From Croceimicrobium sp965279135 (GTDB taxonomy: Bacteria; Bacteroidota; Bacteroidia; Flavobacteriales; Schleiferiaceae), in contig OZ257133.1 of assembly GCA_965279135.1 (NCBI GenBank), forward strand, positions 2,418,001 to 2,482,000: DNA of 64,000 nt. The letters are read 5' to 3'. Below the pieces are notes generated by a model, which did not search any database, was not told where the DNA came from, and saw nothing but the letters and a program-made list of their open reading frames with translations. Of this stretch, positions 32,631 through 40,398 are shown one piece after another (within the stretch, counting starts at the first letter, position 1; every line of letters begins with the position of its first letter). The position numbers and the translations under genes were made by a program.

Positions 32631-33662
32631 ATGAATGAAAGTAGTTGGCGCAGTCCATCCAATATAGCGCTGGTAAAATACTGGGGCAAGTACGATCCTC
32701 AGCTTCCGGCCAATCCCAGCTTGAGTTTCACCCTGAAAGAAAGCTTTACGGAAACCAAAGTAGAGCTATTAGATGATGCCTCTGAAGGGGATTTCGATTT
32801 TGATGTTTTTCTTGATTATCAAAAAGCAGAAAACTTCAAACCTAAGATTATGCAATTCCTGGGGCGAATTCATCATGATCTTGACTTCTTGAAAGGACGC
32901 AAGTTCAGTATCCATACCTATAATAGCTTTCCCCATAGTAGCGGCATTGCCAGTTCCGCCAGTGGTATGTCTGCCCTGGCGCTCTGTCTTTTATCTCTTT
33001 CTCCGGATGGGATGAGTATGGATCCTGCAGAATTCAATCGCAAGGCGAGTGAATGGTCTCGCTTAGGTTCCGGATCCGCTAGTCGATCCATTTATGGACC
33101 CTTGGGTTTGTGGGGTCAAACAGAAGGAATTGCAGAAAGCTCAGATGAATACGCCATCCCCTACAAAGGAAAAGTTGACCCTGTATTTAATAGTTTCAGA
33201 GACACCATTTTACTGGTTGAAACCGGTCAGAAATCGGTGAGTAGTACCGCCGGACATGGTTTGATGAATGGGCATCCCTTTGCTGCGGAAAGATTTAAAC
33301 AGGCTCATCGCAATCTCGCCGATTTACAGAAGTATTTAGCTCAAGGCAATTTGAACGCCTTTGGTGAATTAGTGGAAAGTGAGGCGCTAACCTTACACGC
33401 GATGATGATGAGTAGCCGTCCCTATTTCATTCTCATGAAGCCCAACACCCTGGAAATTATTCAAGCCATCTGGAATTGGAGACGTGAAACTCAAAAACCG
33501 CTTTACTTTACTCTTGACGCTGGCGCCAACGTACATCTGCTTTATCCTGAGAGTATTGAACAAGAAGCAATGGAATTCGTTAATTCTGAACTTAAAGGCT
33601 TTTTGAAAAACGGGGCGTATATTTGCGACCAGGTTGGAGAAGGCCCAATGCCGTTAACATGA
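32631..33662 (+). CDS. mvaD: Diphosphomevalonate decarboxylase
   Basis: 343 residues of the GHMP superfamily. The start SPSNIALVKYWGKYDPQLPANPSLSF is the signature of diphosphomevalonate decarboxylase, and the Pro-rich phosphate loop appears as PHSSGIASSASGMSALAL. It makes isopentenyl diphosphate from 5-diphosphomevalonate with ATP. The next gene, mevalonate kinase, starts in its stop codon (ATGA). The pathway supplies isoprenoids for quinones and probably for ether lipids. Confidence 0.94.
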   Translation: MNESSWRSPSNIALVKYWGKYDPQLPANPSLSFTLKESFTETKVELLDDASEGDFDFDVFLDYQKAENFKPKIMQFLGRIHHDLDFLKGRKFSIHTYNSFPHSSGIASSASGMSALALCLLSLSPDGMSMDPAEFNRKASEWSRLGSGSASRSIYGPLGLWGQTEGIAESSDEYAIPYKGKVDPVFNSFRDTILLVETGQKSVSSTAGHGLMNGHPFAAERFKQAHRNLADLQKYLAQGNLNAFGELVESEALTLHAMMMSSRPYFILMKPNTLEIIQAIWNWRRETQKPLYFTLDAGANVHLLYPESIEQEAMEFVNSELKGFLKNGAYICDQVGEGPMPLT

Positions 33663-34600
33663 ACAAGAACAATCCTTTATACTATGCCAAGATTCTCCTG
33701 TTTGGAGAATACGGCATCATAAACGATTCACAAGGACTTTCGGTACCTTATAACTATTATCAAGGAGCCTGGAAGCAAGATTCGGAATTGGGCGAAACCG
33801 CGCGTAAGTCGAATGATAGCCTAAGAAGGTTTTTTAATTATCTAAAAGACCTCCAAAACAATGGCGATGCTTTTTGCGAATTAGATCTAAAGGAATTCGA
33901 GCGCGATTTAAACTCAAATTTCTATTTCGATTCTAGTATTCCCGAGGGATACGGAGTGGGCAGCAGCGGTGCACTTTGTGCAGCTATTTATGATAAATAC
34001 GCTTTAAACCGCATTGACCCCGAGGAAGATATTAGCAGGGAGAACATCCACAAATTGAAAAAAATCCTCGGTCAGATGGAATCCTTCTTCCATGGAAAGA
34101 GTAGCGGCTTAGACCCCTTAATTTGTTACCTAAAGCTCCCGGTTTTAATTGAAAGTAAGGATGAACTGGGAACGGTTCAGATTCCTGCAATGGAAAAAGG
34201 TAAGGGAGCGATTTTCTTACTCAATAGCGGTCAACCAGGGGAAACTCAGCCTATGGTAAACATCTTCATGGACAAAATGAAAAATGAAGGTTTCCGAAAG
34301 GTGATGAAGGAGCAATTTACCATCTATAATGACGCCTGTATTGCTGCCTTTCTAAAAGGAGATACCAAGCCCTTATTCAACAATCTTAAAAAGTTGAGTC
34401 ATCTGGTTTTCGAGAATTTCAGCCCGATGATTCCTAATTCTGTGAGAGATCTCTGGCAAAAAGGTATTGAAACCAATGCCTATTATCTAAAGCTCTGCGG
34501 CAGTGGTGGCGGTGGCTTTGTATTAGGCTTCACCCCCGATTACGAACAAGCCAAGGGTCTTTTGAAGGGTTACGAAACTGAATTGATTTACCGTCTCTAA
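33659..34600 (+). CDS. Mevalonate kinase (GHMP kinase family)
   Basis: 313 residues from the ATG that overlaps the mvaD stop; a longer frame upstream lies inside mvaD and is not used. It starts NPLYYAKILLFGEYGII, the sugar/mevalonate-kinase N-terminal strand. The phosphate loop is GYGVGSSGALCAAIYD and the third GHMP motif is LCGSGGGGFVLGF. In Bacteroidota this protein sits between mvaD and a UbiA prenyltransferase and is annotated as mevalonate kinase; a phosphomevalonate kinase role is the main alternative. Confidence 0.85.
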   Translation: MNKNNPLYYAKILLFGEYGIINDSQGLSVPYNYYQGAWKQDSELGETARKSNDSLRRFFNYLKDLQNNGDAFCELDLKEFERDLNSNFYFDSSIPEGYGVGSSGALCAAIYDKYALNRIDPEEDISRENIHKLKKILGQMESFFHGKSSGLDPLICYLKLPVLIESKDELGTVQIPAMEKGKGAIFLLNSGQPGETQPMVNIFMDKMKNEGFRKVMKEQFTIYNDACIAAFLKGDTKPLFNNLKKLSHLVFENFSPMIPNSVRDLWQKGIETNAYYLKLCGSGGGGFVLGFTPDYEQAKGLLKGYETELIYRL

Positions 34601-35482
34601 ATGGCGCTGCGCCGGAGAGACAAAATTCTGATTTTCAAACTCTCCGCACTACTTTCTTTGGTGCGGTGGTACAACATTTTTTTTCTAGCCTTAGCTCAGT
34701 ATTTAGCCGTTCTTTTTGTGCTTAATGATCCTGGAAACTGGCGAGAGCTGTTACTGGATCTAAAAGTTCACGCCATCGTTTTTGCCTCACTATTCTCGGT
34801 AGCCGGTGGGTATATCATCAATAACTTTTACGATCTGGAGAAGGACCTAATTAATCGGCCTAATAAAACGCTCTATGAGAAAATCCTAAGACAAAGCACT
34901 GCTCTTAGACTTTACTTTTTATTCGCCTTGAGCGGAGTGGCCTTGGCCGCTTCAGTTAGCTTCAATGTCCTATTGTTCTTCGCTTTCTTCAATTTCGCTT
35001 TGTGGTTCTACTCCCATAAACTCAAAAAGATCACCTTCATAGGTAATCTAATGGCGGCCTTACTTAGTATTACCCCTTTCTTCGCCATCTTTCTCTATTT
35101 CCATTTAGAGGACCTGGTTATTCTCACTTATGTAAGCTTCATCTTATTGGTCATCTTTATTCGCGAAATCATCAAAGACCTTGAGGCGCTTAAAGGTGAT
35201 GTGATATTGGGGTATCCTACTCTTCCGGCTAGACTCGGCGTGGAACGAACAAAATGGCTGGTTGCCTCTTTCACTTTTAGCGGACTATTGCCGGCTGGGG
35301 CCATATTCTACAAGGTCGGTTTTCATGGTGTAGGCATTTACCTCGCCCTGGGATTAGGAGGCCTCTTCTTTAGCGCAGGATTACTGGCCTTAGCCGATAA
35401 AAAGGAACACTTTCATTGGCTTAATCACCTCTATCGGTTGATGATTATTGGTGGGATTATCAGCTTGATTTGGCTTGGCTAA
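34601..35482 (+). CDS. UbiA family prenyltransferase, probable geranylgeranylglycerol-phosphate geranylgeranyltransferase
   Basis: 293 residues with eight or nine membrane helices. The first Asp-rich motif reads NNFYDLEKD with the following INRP, and the second is REIIKDLEALKGD. These coordinate Mg and the prenyl diphosphate. Bacteroidota UbiA proteins in this mevalonate setting are related to archaeal DGGGP synthase, which adds the second geranylgeranyl chain to GGGP; other UbiA relatives make quinones or heme O. The ATG follows the stop of the mevalonate kinase gene directly. Together with the GGGPS-type gene at 6027 this suggests an ether lipid route. Its 3' end overlaps the convergent epimerase gene by 4 bases. 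Confidence 0.82.
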   Translation: MALRRRDKILIFKLSALLSLVRWYNIFFLALAQYLAVLFVLNDPGNWRELLLDLKVHAIVFASLFSVAGGYIINNFYDLEKDLINRPNKTLYEKILRQSTALRLYFLFALSGVALAASVSFNVLLFFAFFNFALWFYSHKLKKITFIGNLMAALLSITPFFAIFLYFHLEDLVILTYVSFILLVIFIREIIKDLEALKGDVILGYPTLPARLGVERTKWLVASFTFSGLLPAGAIFYKVGFHGVGIYLALGLGGLFFSAGLLALADKKEHFHWLNHLYRLMIIGGIISLIWLG

Positions 35483-36462
35483 AGCAAGCTCCTTAGAATC
35501 GCCCTGCGCGTTTCTTCCGACATCCCGAATTCGGGAATCGGCCACTCTAATTCTTTAAAATAATCTTGGGTTTGATTAATAGCTTCACTAAAACTGATGG
35601 GCTCAAACTGATAATAGTCCTTGATAGCTTGATTGGAGTAAGTGAAATAGTCCCTATCTAACCACAAAGGCATATCCATCCATTCAGCGATTTTTTGCTG
35701 GTGTAAAAACCCCGGTTCGACATTGACTCTCTTAGGAATAGTTTGATCAATAAGATCTAGTTCATCAAGGATCGATGCAATGCTGCCCAGAGGATAACTG
35801 ACCGCATTGAAAGCACGATTTGCAGGTCCCCTATCCATAGCGGTTAAGAGTAGGTTTACCAAATCCTGAACATAGGTCAATGAGAAAACTCTTGCTCCAT
35901 GATCGGGGATTAAGAGGGAATCAATATGTTGATGTTGATATAGCCAGTAATAGAAGCGGTCGGTATAATCATGGGGGCCGAAAACCAAAGCAGGTCGAAA
36001 AATCGTGAAGGGAATACCCGAATTGATTAATAATCGTTCACATGCTGCTTTGCGCCTGCCATAAGTGGATGCCTCTTCGGACACAGCCTCTTCACTTGTA
36101 CAAGTTAGCAAAGGCGCATCCTCAGAACGGAGTAAATCCTGATGAAGTTCATTATCATAAACTGAGCAGGTAGATACAAACAAATAGTGTTTGGGAATAG
36201 GGTTCAATTGTTCAATAACTGACTGAAGGTCCGCTGGGAAATAACAGGAAAGATCGATTACCAAGTCCCAGGCCCTTTCAGCTATTTGTTTAATATCGGT
36301 AGTTTGTCGATCTCCTTTTATCAATCTTGCGGTATCAGAATGGAAGCTTTGACTTTGATTGCGATTAAACAAGGTGATTTCGCAATCCGTCCGGAATTCT
36401 AATGCCTTGACCAGGTTTTTACCTATAAAACGAGTTCCACCCAGAATTAAGACGCTCCGCAT
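35479..36462 (-). CDS. NAD-dependent epimerase/dehydratase family protein
   Basis: 327 residues from the ATG that gives MRSVLILGGTRFIG; an upstream frame into the preceding gene region is not needed. The extended short-chain dehydrogenase Rossmann motif is GGTRFIG (a variant of GxxGxxG). Next come FVSTCSVYD with the catalytic Ser/Thr and a later YGRRKAACE holding the active Tyr-x3-Lys. The substrate is probably a nucleotide sugar, but close relatives act on mRNA-binding or plant proteins, so it stays unassigned. It lies 43 bases downstream of the GlxA-type regulator. Confidence 0.85.
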   Translation of the reverse strand: MRSVLILGGTRFIGKNLVKALEFRTDCEITLFNRNQSQSFHSDTARLIKGDRQTTDIKQIAERAWDLVIDLSCYFPADLQSVIEQLNPIPKHYLFVSTCSVYDNELHQDLLRSEDAPLLTCTSEEAVSEEASTYGRRKAACERLLINSGIPFTIFRPALVFGPHDYTDRFYYWLYQHQHIDSLLIPDHGARVFSLTYVQDLVNLLLTAMDRGPANRAFNAVSYPLGSIASILDELDLIDQTIPKRVNVEPGFLHQQKIAEWMDMPLWLDRDYFTYSNQAIKDYYQFEPISFSEAINQTQDYFKELEWPIPEFGMSEETRRAILRSLL

Positions 36463-36505
36463 AAAGATTGATTTTGAAGCAAATTGCTGAAAAATCGCTG
36501 AAACT

Positions 36506-37501
36506 CTAAACTCCACACAGGGCTATTTCCCGATTGTACTTCCTGCGATATTCGAGTGGTGACAGGCCTGAGTATTTCTTAAAGGTATTGCGAAAGGCCT
36601 TCTCATCGCTGTAGCCAATATCATACATCACTTCCTGGATTTGCAAAGCAGTAGATTCTAGTTTCTTCTTCGCTGCCTCTACCTTTACCCTTTGCAAGTA
36701 TTCCACTGGTGTGTTGGCAGTTGCTTTTTTAAAGCGTCTTAAGAAGCTTCGACCGCTCAGGTTCACCCTCTCAGCAAGGCCTTGCATGCTAATACTATCT
36801 TCAAAATTATTCTCAATAAAAAGCTGGGCTTCCAAAATCTCCGGATCATCATGCTCTTTCTGACCGGAAAAAATCATGAAAGGGGATTGATCCAATCGAT
36901 CAAATTCAATTTCTGAGACTTTTGAACATTGAATGGCTATCTCCCGCCCGTAATACTTCTCAATAAGGAAGAGCAAAAAGTTCAAGAAGGAGTAGGCCCC
37001 ACCGCTAGAATAAATTCCATTATCCTCGGTTATGATCTTCTCCGGAACCAGGTTTACTTTAGGATAACGTTGCCTAAAAGCACTATGGGCAGTCCAATGA
37101 GTAGAGCAGGATTTCCCATTGAGCAAACCAGTCTCTGCCAATAAAAAAGCCCCTTTGCAAAGGCTGGCCACCTCTGCTCCATTTCTAATCCTTTGATCTT
37201 TTATCCAGCTGAGGTAGCTAGCATTTCGTTCAATCTCCCTCTGAAAGTTACCATCAATAGCCGCAACGATAATCAGGTCAGTTTTTTGGATATCCTCCAG
37301 GCTAGCTGTTGGCTTAACGGTAAACAAACGCTGATAAACCACTTCCTCCAGGCTAGGTGCAACCAAGTCAATCCTATACCTCAAATCGTCATTTCCACTT
37401 TTCTTAGCAAAGGCATTCGCCATTAGGAAAAGATTGTAGGGACCAATAACTGTGTCAATAACAGATTGCCCTAAAGGAACTATAATACTTATGTGTTTCA
37501 T
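36506..37501 (-). CDS. GlxA family transcriptional regulator (DJ-1/PfpI plus AraC)
   Basis: 331 residues. The N-terminal DJ-1/PfpI-like domain (about 1-190) keeps the nucleophile-elbow region VASLCKGAFLLAETGLL with Cys in place. The C-terminal AraC/XylS double helix-turn-helix (about 235-331) contains MQGLAERVNLSGRSFLRRFKKAT and LQIQEVMYDIGYSDEKAFRNTFKKYSG. Such regulators usually act on a neighbouring operon. A promoter with a full -7 box lies just upstream, and a pair of ABM-type genes is divergent from it, the likely target. Confidence 0.93.
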   Translation of the reverse strand: MKHISIIVPLGQSVIDTVIGPYNLFLMANAFAKKSGNDDLRYRIDLVAPSLEEVVYQRLFTVKPTASLEDIQKTDLIIVAAIDGNFQREIERNASYLSWIKDQRIRNGAEVASLCKGAFLLAETGLLNGKSCSTHWTAHSAFRQRYPKVNLVPEKIITEDNGIYSSGGAYSFLNFLLFLIEKYYGREIAIQCSKVSEIEFDRLDQSPFMIFSGQKEHDDPEILEAQLFIENNFEDSISMQGLAERVNLSGRSFLRRFKKATANTPVEYLQRVKVEAAKKKLESTALQIQEVMYDIGYSDEKAFRNTFKKYSGLSPLEYRRKYNREIALCGV

Positions 37502-37517
37502 TTCAAGCTTAAAGGGT

Positions 37518-37548
37518 CAAAGGTAGAAACTCTATTTGGCGAAATCAA
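37518..37548 (-). promoter_or_regulatory. Promoter of the GlxA-type regulator
   Basis: Minus-strand TACCTTTG (37525-37518), exact TAnnTTTG, with TTG (37548-37546) 20 bases upstream. Facing it on the plus strand, GATATTTG (37596-37603) is a one-base variant of the -7 box and may serve the ABM genes. TGTCG occurs twice in the gap (about 37558 and 37611) and may be part of an operator. Confidence 0.6.
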
Positions 37549-37634
37549 CCCCTTGATATGTCGTAAATGACACCCTTATAAACGATAATACCGCCAGATA
37601 TTTGTCCTGTTGTCGAACTAAAAACAAAAGAAAC

Positions 37635-38006
37635 ATGACAAGTCAAGAAATAAAAGTTGTTTATCAGTGGATCGCTAAAGAAGGAAATGAAGCTGATCTT
37701 AAACGCATTTACAAAGAGGTAACTGCTCAAATGCAAGCCAATGAACCTGATGCATTGGAAGTAGGATGTTACTACGATGAGACCAACAATACTCTAGTGG
37801 TATATGATCATTTTAAAGATGCCGCTGCTTTAGGTTTACATTTAGGAACCACCGCCGCCGGACATTTTGGGTCATTAAATGAAGTAGCGGAGGCCGGACC
37901 CTTCCTGTTCTGTGGCAATGTTCCTTCAGAGATGCAACAAGCGGCCTTGAACATGGGGCTAAAAGCAAGCTTCGCACCTCAACTAAGCGGATTTAAAAGA
38001 GTTTAA
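37635..38006 (+). CDS. ABM-domain (antibiotic biosynthesis monooxygenase-like) protein
   Basis: 123 residues from the ATG giving MTSQEIKVVYQWIAKEG; the upstream codons are discarded because they precede the likely -7 box. One alpha/beta ferredoxin-like domain with a first strand IKVVYQW, a helix, then VGCYYDETNNTLVVYDHFKDAAALGLHL and finally FLFCGNV. ABM-type domains form dimers and act as cofactor-free oxygenases, heme-degrading enzymes or stress proteins. It is followed after 3 bases by a protein carrying two similar domains. Function unknown. Confidence 0.75.
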   Translation: MTSQEIKVVYQWIAKEGNEADLKRIYKEVTAQMQANEPDALEVGCYYDETNNTLVVYDHFKDAAALGLHLGTTAAGHFGSLNEVAEAGPFLFCGNVPSEMQQAALNMGLKASFAPQLSGFKRV

Positions 38007-38009
38007 GAC

Positions 38010-38879
38010 ATGGTTATCGAGAGAATCCCTTTAGCGCCTCATTTGCGCGAAACATCCAGAATTGGTTCTGAAATCAGCATTACCGGGAAATGGATTCCAA
38101 AGCGAAAGGGTAGCTTTCTATTTCGTTCCGAGGATTCCAAGGACATGGCCAAAGAATGGGAACAAATTCATCAGGAGGCTAAGAGCTCCCCTGGAGTTTT
38201 AAGCACGGAAATAAACCCCGCTATCGGTGAAGAAGCAGTGCTGGTGCACCATACCTTTAAGGATCAGGAATCTTTGACGAATTACTTTCAACAAACCGCC
38301 TCTACTCATGCGTTAGCTCTAATGAATGTAGCTCAGCCAGAAGTACACCTTATCCGAGGACTCGTAATAAATGATCCTGTTAAAAAGGCCATTCAAAACA
38401 AGGTTCCGGGGGCTAATTTTAGTGAGTATCTATTTGGGTATGTGAAAGATGATTATCGCAGACCTGATCCCTCCAAAGCCATTCAGGTTACAGCAAAGTG
38501 GACTTGCGCTAAAGATGCAGACCTGGATGAACTAATCCACTGGTGGCAAATGGTAGGAACGGATGCCTTTGAATTGGAAAAGGGCTTGCTGCGATTTGAG
38601 GTTTATCAGGTACCAAATGAGCCCGCTCTGATCATCCACGAAACATTTGAAGATTCCACGGAACTGAAATTCCACCTTACAAAAGGAACAGCAGCCCGAT
38701 ATAAGAAGGAACTAGATGCCATTGCAGCACCAGAAAACTATTTCTTTCGGGGACCAGTTTCATGGACCATCCGCACCTATTCAAAATTCATGAAGCTACC
38801 TGCAACTTATACCAGAGGAGGCAAACAGTTCATCTCCAATAAAGGAAGCTGGAGTGACGGAATAATACTCCGAGCTTAG
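38010..38879 (+). CDS. Tandem ABM-domain protein, function unknown
   Basis: 289 residues holding two ABM-like repeats, about 20-125 and 155-255. Each contains a strand with a His-Thr/Glu pair, then F-x-D and a run to a closing R-G-x-V: HHTFKDQESL...LIRGLV and HETFEDSTEL...FFRGPV. The same plan is in the upstream gene (YDHFKDAAAL...FCGNV), so three domains come from one ancestor. No signal peptide or membrane segment. Three bases separate it from the upstream gene. It is likely controlled by the divergent GlxA-type regulator; the substrate may be an aromatic or quinone compound, but nothing in the sequence proves it. Confidence 0.7.
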   Translation: MVIERIPLAPHLRETSRIGSEISITGKWIPKRKGSFLFRSEDSKDMAKEWEQIHQEAKSSPGVLSTEINPAIGEEAVLVHHTFKDQESLTNYFQQTASTHALALMNVAQPEVHLIRGLVINDPVKKAIQNKVPGANFSEYLFGYVKDDYRRPDPSKAIQVTAKWTCAKDADLDELIHWWQMVGTDAFELEKGLLRFEVYQVPNEPALIIHETFEDSTELKFHLTKGTAARYKKELDAIAAPENYFFRGPVSWTIRTYSKFMKLPATYTRGGKQFISNKGSWSDGIILRA

Positions 38880-38928
38880 CGGAAAAAGGATCTTAATTCA
38901 ATAGGAATCCTTCGTTCACCGAAAGGCT

Positions 38929-38960
38929 ATTTGCGTATAGGGTATTACCTTTACGCAAAT
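38929..38960. repeat. Inverted repeat upstream of the M20 dipeptidase gene
   Basis: ATTTGCGTA (38929-38937) and TACGCAAAT (38952-38960) form a perfect 9-bp inverted repeat with a 14-base loop. On the plus strand CCTTTTTTAA follows and the ATG comes 10 bases later. It could be a terminator for the ABM operon, an attenuator, or an operator for the dipeptidase gene. Confidence 0.6.
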
Positions 38961-38970
38961 CCTTTTTTAA

Positions 38971-40359
38971 ATGTCCTCTCAGAAAAATTATATCGAAGAA
39001 AACAAGGAGCGATTTGTTGAAGAGCTCTTTGATTTACTACGAATCCCCAGTATTTCAGCTGACAGCGCTTACAAAGCAGACGTTTTAAAAACTGCCGAAG
39101 CAGTAGCCGCAAGTTTAAGAAGTGCCGGTGCTGATAGTGTTGAAATATGTGACACCCCAGGCTATCCGATAGTATACGGTGACAAAATTGTTGATCCGAG
39201 CTTACCAACGGTACTGGTTTACGGGCACTATGATGTTCAACCACCTGATCCGCTAGACTTATGGACGAGCGAACCTTTTGATCCAGTAATTCAGAAAACG
39301 GATATTCATCCCGATGGAGCCATTTTTGCTCGCGGCGCTTGTGATGACAAAGGTCAAATGTTCATGCATGTTAAGGCCTTCGAAGTAATGATGCAAACCA
39401 ATACTCTGGCTTGCAATATCAAGTTCATGATTGAAGGTGAAGAAGAAGTTGGATCCGAAAACCTTGGGTGGTTTGTGCAAAGGAATAAAGAGAAGTTAGC
39501 AGCGGATGTAATTCTGATATCGGATACCGGAATGATCGCGAATGATACTCCCAGTATAACAACTGGTTTAAGGGGGTTGAGCTACGTTGAGGTTAAAGTT
39601 ACCGGGCCTAACCGCGATTTACATTCGGGCTTGTATGGAGGAGCAGTTGCAAATCCAATTAATATCCTCACAAAAATGATTGCAAGCCTCCAGGATGACA
39701 ACAAGCATATCACCATACCTGGATTTTACGCTGATGTGCAAGAGTTGAGCGAGGAAGAACGCAAGGCAATGGCCGAAGCACCATTTAGTCTGGAGGATTA
39801 TAAGAAAGCTTTAGACCTGAGTGATGTAGACGGAGAGCTAGGTTACTCCACACCTGAAAGAGCCTCTATCCGGCCCACTTTAGATGTAAATGGGATTTGG
39901 GGTGGTTATACCGGTGAAGGAGCCAAAACTGTAATTCCATCCTGGGCCAAGGCTAAAATCTCAATGCGCCTGGTACCGCATCAAGATCCTGAGAAAATCA
40001 CGGATCTGTTTACCGAGCATTTCAAGAAAATTGCACCTGAATCAGTTAAGGTGGAGGTTACTCCCCATCATGGTGGCTTACCTTATGTATCACCTACCGA
40101 TGATCCAGGTTATAAGGCTGCCAGCAAGGCCATGGAGGAGAGCTTTGGAAAAACTCCTGTGCCTGTTCGCAGCGGTGGAAGTATCCCAATTGTGGCTTTA
40201 TTTGAAGAAGAACTTGGTCTTAAAAGTATCCTGATGGGATTCGGCTTGGACAGCGATGCCATACATTCTCCAAATGAACACTATGGTTTGTTTAATTACT
40301 ACAAGGGGATTGAAACAATTCCTCTTTTCTATAAGCACTTTGCCGCAGGAGGCAAGTAA
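38971..40359 (+). CDS. Dipeptidase, M20 family
   Basis: 462 residues, cytosolic, with the five metal ligands of the M20/ArgE family in order: His86 in YGHYDVQPPD, Asp in ARGACDDKGQ, Glu in EGEEEVGS, Asp in SDTGM and His in HSPNEHY. A central dimerisation domain is inserted (about 200-350). Relatives in Bacteroidota cut dipeptides or act like carnosinase/glutathione-degrading peptidases. The gene is isolated by an upstream inverted repeat and a downstream terminator, so it is probably a single-gene unit. Confidence 0.92.
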   Translation: MSSQKNYIEENKERFVEELFDLLRIPSISADSAYKADVLKTAEAVAASLRSAGADSVEICDTPGYPIVYGDKIVDPSLPTVLVYGHYDVQPPDPLDLWTSEPFDPVIQKTDIHPDGAIFARGACDDKGQMFMHVKAFEVMMQTNTLACNIKFMIEGEEEVGSENLGWFVQRNKEKLAADVILISDTGMIANDTPSITTGLRGLSYVEVKVTGPNRDLHSGLYGGAVANPINILTKMIASLQDDNKHITIPGFYADVQELSEEERKAMAEAPFSLEDYKKALDLSDVDGELGYSTPERASIRPTLDVNGIWGGYTGEGAKTVIPSWAKAKISMRLVPHQDPEKITDLFTEHFKKIAPESVKVEVTPHHGGLPYVSPTDDPGYKAASKAMEESFGKTPVPVRSGGSIPIVALFEEELGLKSILMGFGLDSDAIHSPNEHYGLFNYYKGIETIPLFYKHFAAGGK

Positions 40360-40368
40360 ATGATAAGG

Positions 40369-40398
40369 AACCGCCTTGGAAACAGGGCGGTTTTTTTT
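40369..40398 (+). terminator. Rho-independent terminator after the M20 dipeptidase gene
   Basis: AACCGCC (40369-40375) pairs with GGCGGTT (40386-40392) over a 10-base loop, and eight T follow (40391-40398). It lies 9 bases after the stop, and its last bases touch the stop of the convergent phosphate transporter gene. Confidence 0.88.
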
